Source: Bacteroidota bacterium
GTDB taxonomy: Bacteria; Bacteroidota; Bacteroidia; Flavobacteriales; Weeksellaceae
Direction of reading: 5' to 3'
Assembly (NCBI GenBank): GCA_023419095.1
Contig: JAEZYN010000042.1
Location: 1 to 39,023, forward strand
DNA length: 39,023 bases
This document shows, one piece after another, positions 34,985-39,023 of this stretch. Made by a program: the position numbers and the translations under genes. Below the pieces are notes generated by a model. It saw nothing but the letters and a program-made list of their open reading frames with translations, searched no databases and was not told the origin of the DNA. Every line of letters begins with the position of its first letter. Within the stretch, counting starts at the first letter, position 1.

Positions 34985-34992
34985 CAAAGTTA
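34985..34992 (-). promoter_or_regulatory. Candidate -7 box for the sigma factor gene
   Basis: TAACTTTG on the minus strand matches TAnnTTTG and ends 5 bases before the ATG. The same GAGTAACTTTG string precedes the response regulator gene (9651-9658). Confidence 0.4.
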
Positions 34993-35095
34993 CTCTTTTA
35001 AATAGAGTTAATAAGTTCAGGCGGTTACTTTGCTTCAAAACAATTGGAGTTTTAAGTAAAAAAGCCGTGCTTTGTGTAGCTAAATTTAAGTAAAG

Positions 35096-35392
35096 ATGAA
35101 ATCAAAAAAGAAATACAAGAAACAACTTTTAAAAGCGTTACAGGAAATGGCTTCCACTGAATATGTGCTGCTGGAAAGTATGACGAACCTTATGCTTTTA
35201 AAGGAAATGAAAGAGCAGAATATTTCGTTTAAAAAGGGCGACACTTTCAGTTTTGAAGACAATATCTTCGACTACAGTGAGGACAAAAACATCCGTCAGC
35301 TGGCGAAACTCCGCAAAAAAATGCTGAAAACCATTAATAAAATTGTTGACAAAGGAAGCTTCAAGGACAAAGAAATCGAATTCTTAGCGTAA
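35096..35392 (+). CDS. Small hypothetical protein
   Basis: A 98-residue protein I do not recognise. It is Lys-rich and mostly helical: a basic start MKSKKKYKKQLLKALQEM, a hydrophobic-leaning helix YVLLESMTNLMLLKEM, a short acidic middle FEDNIFDYSEDKN and a basic helix KLRKKMLKTINKIVDKG. No signal peptide or transmembrane helix. It is divergent from the sigma factor gene with 116 bases between. Codon use resembles its neighbours and the frame is clean, so it is probably real. Confidence 0.65.
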   Translation: MKSKKKYKKQLLKALQEMASTEYVLLESMTNLMLLKEMKEQNISFKKGDTFSFEDNIFDYSEDKNIRQLAKLRKKMLKTINKIVDKGSFKDKEIEFLA

Positions 35393-35394
35393 TA

Positions 35395-35559
35395 TCATTT
35401 CGGTAACGGCGTTCCGTCTACCGAAAATTGCACTCGATACAGCGAATGCCGTCGTTCAAACTTGCCGCTGAGCTGGTCTACCATCGCGTCTATTTCGAGC
35501 CGGCCAAAGGATTTATTGGGTGCTTTTTTGCCAAAAACACGTCCGTTGTTCTGGTATTC
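35395..35559 (-). pseudogene. Fragment resembling a histidine-kinase ATPase C-terminus
   Basis: An open stretch of 54 codons on the minus strand, preceded by an in-frame TAA (35560-35562) and lacking a start, reads like a protein C-terminus. It contains FGKKAPNKSFGRLEIDAMVD, then QLSGKFERRH and YRVQFSVDGTPLPK before the stop. The order (G2-like SFGxLEI, then xQLxGxFERR, then YRVxF) resembles the end of HisKA_2/HWE-type sensor kinase ATPase domains, where the string is usually FGLxLI. It is likely a relic of a lost gene. Assignment is tentative. Confidence 0.4.
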
Positions 35560-35857
35560 TTAATTTTTGCTATTTTAAAACAAAAAAGCACTGAAATCCG
35601 CTATATTTTAGCCTATTTTTTTATGTATCTTCAACTGGAATTAAAGGTTGGGGATGCTATCCCGCTTCATCAGCTGCATCTTCTCCACGCATTCATAAAT
35701 ATTGTTCTGAACCTCATCCCACATTTCTGGCTGTACCGGCTACAATTATTACTTTTGCACTTCGGTTAAACAAACAGTCTTGAACACCGTAAGACCAGCC
35801 GCCCAGTTTGACTATACACACACAAATGATGGGAAAGAACAAATTTCCTGTTGAATT

Positions 35858-35888
35858 AGGAGCAGAAAGCCAAGAGTTTTTTGCTCCT
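35858..35888 (+). terminator. Hairpin with T tail
   Basis: AGGAGCA (35858-35864) pairs with TGCTCCT (35882-35888), extended inward by AAA/TTT, and is followed by TTTTATTTT on the plus strand. No plus-strand gene lies closer than 35096-35392. Confidence 0.5.
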
Positions 35889-35931
35889 TTTTATTTTGAC
35901 CGAAAGTTTTTTTTTATAACATTAGGTATAT

Positions 35932-35965
35932 TAAAAAAAAAGTTGACAGACTAGATTCTGACAAC
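35932..35965 (-). terminator. Terminator of nrdA
   Basis: On the minus strand GTTGTCAGA pairs with TCTGTCAAC (8 of 9 pairs) around a 6-base loop and is followed by nine T. It starts 30 bases past the nrdA stop. Confidence 0.78.
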
Positions 35966-35994
35966 GTTTTTTTATTTAAATGGTATTGTTAAAC

Positions 35995-37650
35995 TTAAGC
36001 TTCACAACTCGAACACGTCACGAAATTCACCATCATTTCTTTCGAAACTGATGAACTTCTTTGGTAGTACAGGGTTTTAACGCCTTTCTTCCAGGCTTCG
36101 ATATACAGGTAATTCACATCCTTCACCGGCATTGTAGACGGAATCTGAAGATTCAGCGACTGTGCCTGATCGATGTACTGCTGACGCTGTGCGGCCTGAG
36201 AAATAATCTCCATCGGAGAAATCTCGCGGAAAGTCTTGAATACTGCTTTTTCCTCGTCGGTAAGTTCAGCCAAATGCTGTACAGAACCGTGGTTCAGCAT
36301 GATCGTACGCCATGTTTCCTCATTATCCAGACCTTTTTCCTGAAGAAGTTTCGCCAGATATTTATTCTTACGCATAAAGTTTCCTTTTGCCAGGCCGGCT
36401 TTATAATAGTTTGAGGCAAATGGTTCAATTCCCGGAGAGGTTTGACCTAAAATCGCCGAACTTGAAGTCGTAGGTGCGATAGCCATGGTGGTGGTATTTC
36501 GCATTCCGTAGCCCTTCAGCAGTTCAGGTTCGCCATAGATATTTGCAAGCTCCTGCGAAGCCTGCAAAGACTGTTCTTTGATCTGGCGGAAAGCGCGTGC
36601 ATTAAACTGCGTCGCCTCAAAGCTTTCAAACGGAATCATGTTTTTCTGTAGATACGAATGGTAACCCAAAACGCCTAAGCCCAGCGCTCTGTGACGTAAT
36701 GCAAAGTTTCTGGCGCCCGTCAGATAGTAGTTTCCTTCCGTTTTGTCAATGAATTCAGAAAGCACAGCATCGAGGAAATAGATTGCAAGTTTCACCGCGT
36801 TGGTGTCTTTCCATTCGTCATACAGTTCAAGGTTCATAGAAGACAGACAGCAGATAAAAGATTCTTCCTGCGAAGAAGGCAGCATGATCTCGGAGCAAAG
36901 GTTACTTGCGTTGATCGTCATGCCTAGGTCTTTGTAGACCTGTGGTTTGTTTCTGTTTACGTTATCGGAAAACAGAATATAAGGTAAACCTTTCTGCTGG
37001 CGGCTTTCAAGGACGCGTGCCCAGATTTTACGTTTGTCGGTATCGCCGTCTATCATGTCCTGCATCCAGTAATCAGGGACGCAGATTCCGGTAAACAGGT
37101 TCTGGATCGGGCTTCCGATATCTTTAATCGACAGGAATTCCTCAATATCACCGTGGTCAATATCAAGGTAAGCCGCAAATGCGCCACGTCGAACGCCGCC
37201 TTGCGAAACCACGTCCATCGCGGTATCATAGAGTTTCATAAACGAAACAGCACCCGACGATTTTCCGTTATCGGTAACGGCCGTTCCGCGGTTTCTAAGC
37301 TCACCAAAATAGCCCGAAGTTCCGCCACCAATCTTAGTCTGCATTATCACTTCGCCGAGTTTATGGGTAATGCCTTCGATATTATCTGGAACATGTACAT
37401 TGAAGCAGGAAATCGGCAAGCCGCGCTGCGTACCCATATTGGCCCACACCGGAGACGAAAAACTGATCCATCCTTTGGTGATCATCTCTTCGAAAGCCGG
37501 CTGAAGTTCGGGTTTGTATAATCTTTTCGCCGCCGCGGTGGTAATTCTTTCGATCGCGCCTTTCACGGTTTCGCCTTTCAGCAGGTACCCGCGGTTCAGC
37601 ATTTGCTCGGACTCTTCGTTGAGCCACCAGATGTTTGTGTTTTCTTCCAT
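35995..37650 (-). CDS. nrdA: Class I ribonucleotide reductase large subunit
   Basis: A 551-residue catalytic subunit that reduces ribonucleoside diphosphates to deoxy forms. The redox pair is Cys82 (PISCFNVHV) and Cys267 (ESFICCLSS). The active site is Asn250, Cys252 and Glu254 in SNLCSEI. The radical-transfer tyrosines are in KTLYYQRS, and the C-terminal shuttle cysteines are Cys546 and Cys549 (CSSCEA). The protein begins almost directly in the reductase core and has no N-terminal ATP-cone, so the usual dATP off-switch is missing. It lies downstream of nrdB with an unusually structured 260-base spacer. Confidence 0.96.
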   Translation of the reverse strand: MEENTNIWWLNEESEQMLNRGYLLKGETVKGAIERITTAAAKRLYKPELQPAFEEMITKGWISFSSPVWANMGTQRGLPISCFNVHVPDNIEGITHKLGEVIMQTKIGGGTSGYFGELRNRGTAVTDNGKSSGAVSFMKLYDTAMDVVSQGGVRRGAFAAYLDIDHGDIEEFLSIKDIGSPIQNLFTGICVPDYWMQDMIDGDTDKRKIWARVLESRQQKGLPYILFSDNVNRNKPQVYKDLGMTINASNLCSEIMLPSSQEESFICCLSSMNLELYDEWKDTNAVKLAIYFLDAVLSEFIDKTEGNYYLTGARNFALRHRALGLGVLGYHSYLQKNMIPFESFEATQFNARAFRQIKEQSLQASQELANIYGEPELLKGYGMRNTTTMAIAPTTSSSAILGQTSPGIEPFASNYYKAGLAKGNFMRKNKYLAKLLQEKGLDNEETWRTIMLNHGSVQHLAELTDEEKAVFKTFREISPMEIISQAAQRQQYIDQAQSLNLQIPSTMPVKDVNYLYIEAWKKGVKTLYYQRSSSVSKEMMVNFVTCSSCEA

Positions 37651-37689
37651 TTATTTATGCTTTTGGCAGTAGGCTTTCGCGTTCTGCAT
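37651..37689 (-). CDS. Possible 12-residue leader ORF before nrdA
   Basis: An ATG at 37689 opens a 13-codon frame (MQNAKAYCQKHK) whose TAA directly abuts the nrdA ATG. It follows the structured element by 21 bases. It could be a leader peptide that couples translation to nrdA, or chance; no ribosome-binding site is evident. Confidence 0.3.
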   Translation of the reverse strand: MQNAKAYCQKHK

Positions 37690-37710
37690 TATTATATTTT
37701 TATTTAGGAG

Positions 37711-37830
37711 CAACATAGTTTCGCTGCTTCCGGAAAGTGTACCCGCTCTACGTCTCGTCCCGAAGACGAGACTGCGATCGGGGCTAAAAGTTCGGGCATT
37801 TTTTCTTTCGAAAGTTCTTCGAAACCGTTG
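37711..37830 (-). ncRNA. Structured leader RNA, Flavo-1-like, copy B
   Basis: The outer helix on the minus strand pairs CAAC with GTTG (37827-37830 with 37711-37714) and GTTTCG with CGAAAC (37820-37825 with 37718-37723), in the same two-step layout as copy A at 31493-31626. The central hairpin has 8 perfect pairs, GTCTCGTC with GACGAGAC (37752-37759 and 37765-37772). The flank TAGCCCCGAT and the tail TGTTGCTCCTAAATAAA match copy A. It lies in the nrdB-nrdA spacer and ends 60 bases before the nrdA ATG. Flavo-1 assignment is from memory. Confidence 0.5.
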
Positions 37831-37868
37831 AACTTACCGTCGAACCTCGAGACCTTGGAACGCCATCG

Positions 37869-37901
37869 AAACCTAATAGGTTTTAGAAACCTTTAAGGTT
37901 T
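37869..37901. repeat. Two adjacent short palindromes AAACCT-AGGTTT
   Basis: AAACCT-AAT-AGGTTT (37869-37883) and AAACCTT-T-AAGGTTT (37887-37901) lie side by side, 9 bases past the nrdB stop. They form a tandem of small hairpins, possibly an mRNA-stability or processing element between nrdB and nrdA. Confidence 0.55.
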
Positions 37902-37910
37902 ATCACTGAA

Positions 37911-38885
37911 TCAGAACAAATCGTTCTCCGTAATACTCTTATCGTGCTTCGTATAATCTACTGGTCTTTTCGCAAAGAAATCGTCCATTGAGTTCGCGAA
38001 TACTTCTTCCTCAAACCAAATCATTGGCTTGTAATCTTCAGCCGAAACATTGTAACGAGTCTGCATCCCGATTTTCTTCAGGCTGTCGTCCACACGATAT
38101 TTCATAAAGTTGAGTAAACTTTCTTTCGAAACATTGTCGATTTCGCCCAACTCGAAAATCCAGTCGAGGATTTCGGCTTCAAGCTCGATCGAATGGTCTA
38201 CAAGCGTGTAAATATCTTCGATATCCGAATCGGTAAGTAAGTCCGGTTGCTCTTCGCGGATTTTATTGATCAGGTAAATGCCGGCGTTTGCATGGATCTG
38301 TTCGTCCACCGAAGTCCAGGCGATGATATTGGACACGTTCTTCATGTAACCTTTAAACCTCGTAAACGAAAGAATAATGGCAAACTGCGAGAAAAGCGAC
38401 ACGTTTTCGATAAGAATGCTGAACAGCAACAGTGACGACACGTACTCCTTTGGCGTGGTGGAATTGGCGTGTTTCAGCACATTCGACAGAAAGTCGATGC
38501 GTTTTTTGATGGCCGGAATTTCTACAACATGGTTGAAAGCATCGTTGTAGCCCAAAACCTCGAGCAGGCGCGAGTACGCTTCTGAGTGGCGGAATTCACA
38601 TTCCGCAAACGTAGAACCCAGGCCGTTGAGTTCGGGCTTTGGCAAGTGGTGGTACAGATTGCCCCAGAAGGTCTTCACCGATACCTCGATCTGGGCGATG
38701 GCCAAAAGCGCGTTCTTCACCGCATTTTTTTCGTGTGGCTCCAGCTGCGACTGAAAATCCTGCACATCGGCGGTAAAATCTACCTCAGAATGTACCCAGA
38801 ATGATTTGTTGATGGCGTCTACAAATTGCAAAACTTCCGGATATTCGAAAGGTTTATAGTTTACTCTCTTTTCAAAAATTCCCAT
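37911..38885 (-). CDS. nrdB: Class I ribonucleotide reductase small subunit
   Basis: A 324-residue ferritin-like protein that generates the tyrosyl radical for NrdA. Metal ligands include Glu67 (IAQIEVSV), Glu97 and His100 (AECEFRHSEAY), and later Glu residues in ILIENVSLF and DEQIHANAG. The radical tyrosine is Tyr104, in the E-x2-H-x3-Y spacing of E. coli R2. The C-terminus ends SITENDLF, the tail that docks on NrdA. It is the first gene of the nrdBA pair. Confidence 0.96.
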   Translation of the reverse strand: MGIFEKRVNYKPFEYPEVLQFVDAINKSFWVHSEVDFTADVQDFQSQLEPHEKNAVKNALLAIAQIEVSVKTFWGNLYHHLPKPELNGLGSTFAECEFRHSEAYSRLLEVLGYNDAFNHVVEIPAIKKRIDFLSNVLKHANSTTPKEYVSSLLLFSILIENVSLFSQFAIILSFTRFKGYMKNVSNIIAWTSVDEQIHANAGIYLINKIREEQPDLLTDSDIEDIYTLVDHSIELEAEILDWIFELGEIDNVSKESLLNFMKYRVDDSLKKIGMQTRYNVSAEDYKPMIWFEEEVFANSMDDFFAKRPVDYTKHDKSITENDLF

Positions 38886-38993
38886 AGCAAAACGGATATG
38901 TTTACAAAATCAGGCTGCACCAGCCAATAAATAAGGTTGTTGTGATTTGAGCCGAATCTATTTCAAGGCAAAAAACCTACTGTCGGCAGTTCA

Positions 38994-39001
38994 CAAAAAT
39001 A
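38994..39001 (-). promoter_or_regulatory. Candidate -7 box for nrdBA
   Basis: TATTTTTG on the minus strand matches TAnnTTTG exactly, giving an untranslated leader of about 100 bases before nrdB. No NrdR-type box was recognised. Confidence 0.33.
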
Positions 39002-39023
39002 GAGATTTGGATTGCAGTAGAAA

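Larger units (their letters stand above)
35393..35994. other. Degraded non-coding stretch
   Basis: These 602 bases lie between convergent genes. They contain a kinase-like C-terminal gene fragment (35395-35559, -), a doubtful 27-codon minus-strand ORF (35641-35724) and two hairpins near 35858 and 35932. Apart from these I see only decayed sequence. Confidence 0.55.

Noticed and set aside
35641..35724. 27-codon minus-strand ORF beginning MWDEVQNNIYE
   Set aside because: The composition is protein-like, but it is short, lies in decayed sequence and has no context, so it is noted only as a possible relic.
35428..35769. 113-codon plus-strand ORF with hydrophobic composition
   Set aside because: It reads across a minus-strand kinase-like fragment and decayed sequence, has no recognisable domain, and its apparent protein content is explained by the opposite frame.
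1..39023. CRISPR arrays, tRNA/rRNA genes, transposases or prophage genes
   Set aside because: No regular repeat-spacer pattern, cloverleaf, or transposase/integrase-like product was seen on either strand.

Overview
The window looks like a chromosomal segment of a member of the Flavobacteriia, most likely a Chryseobacterium/Kaistella-type genus in the Weeksellaceae. The evidence is the flavobacterial gliding lipoprotein gldB followed by gldC, the style of the SusC/TonB-type receptor, Bacteroidetes -7 promoter boxes (TAnnTTTG), almost no Shine-Dalgarno sequences, and many secreted lipoproteins with a Cys at about residue 17-24. Coding density is high, and no tRNA, rRNA, insertion sequence, prophage or CRISPR array was seen.

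Layout. 1-2552: secreted M1 aminopeptidase (-). 2553-4449: AT-rich accessory patch with a start-less antitoxin-like gene remnant and an FN3/propeller-like lipoprotein. 4450-7798 (-): thyA, a GreA-like coiled-coil protein, a GH13 lipoprotein and a pRiA4b ORF-3-like protein. 7911-9632 (-): PhoR/PhoB-like two-component pair. 9831-13562 (+): a TonB-dependent receptor broken by a one-base deletion, then a surface lipoprotein rich in repeats. 13615-14873 (-): nadE, an unlisted 31-residue membrane peptide and a barstar-like gene. 14955-16319 (+): gldB and gldC. 16434-18531 (+): cystathionine gamma-synthase-type enzyme, DinB-family protein and YchJ-like protein. 18535-19883: VF530-like protein (-), threonylcarbamoyl-AMP synthase (+) and a DUF1801 protein (-). 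19952-24846 (-): DPP-IV-like S9 peptidase, PAP2 phosphatase, DUF2807 protein and CinA. 24978-31305 (-): the complete four-gene ligase-associated DNA repair operon (MBL exonuclease, ATP-dependent ligase, Lhr-like helicase, PdeM phosphoesterase) with a Blc-type lipocalin at its end. 31652-32562 (+): SpoIIAA-like protein and a flavin split-barrel stress protein. 32635-34979 (-): sigma factor, lipA and a dienelactone hydrolase-like lipoprotein. 35096-35392 (+): small unknown protein. 35393-35994: degraded non-coding stretch. 35995-38885 (-): nrdB and nrdA.

The genes are mostly housekeeping: dNTP supply (thyA, nrdAB), NAD, lipoate and sulfur amino-acid metabolism, tRNA modification, repair and gliding. 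The least ordinary observations are two structured RNA elements. One lies upstream of the SpoIIAA-like gene (31493-31626, +) and one in the nrdB-nrdA spacer upstream of nrdA (37711-37830, -). They share a TAGCCCnGAT string, a central hairpin and a GTTGCTCCTAAA tail. Their outer closing helices differ in sequence but are both fully paired, as expected of a conserved RNA; they resemble the flavobacterial Flavo-1 class. Other leads are the frameshifted receptor beside a PhoBR-like pair, the orphan barstar with its small membrane peptide, and two decayed gene fragments.
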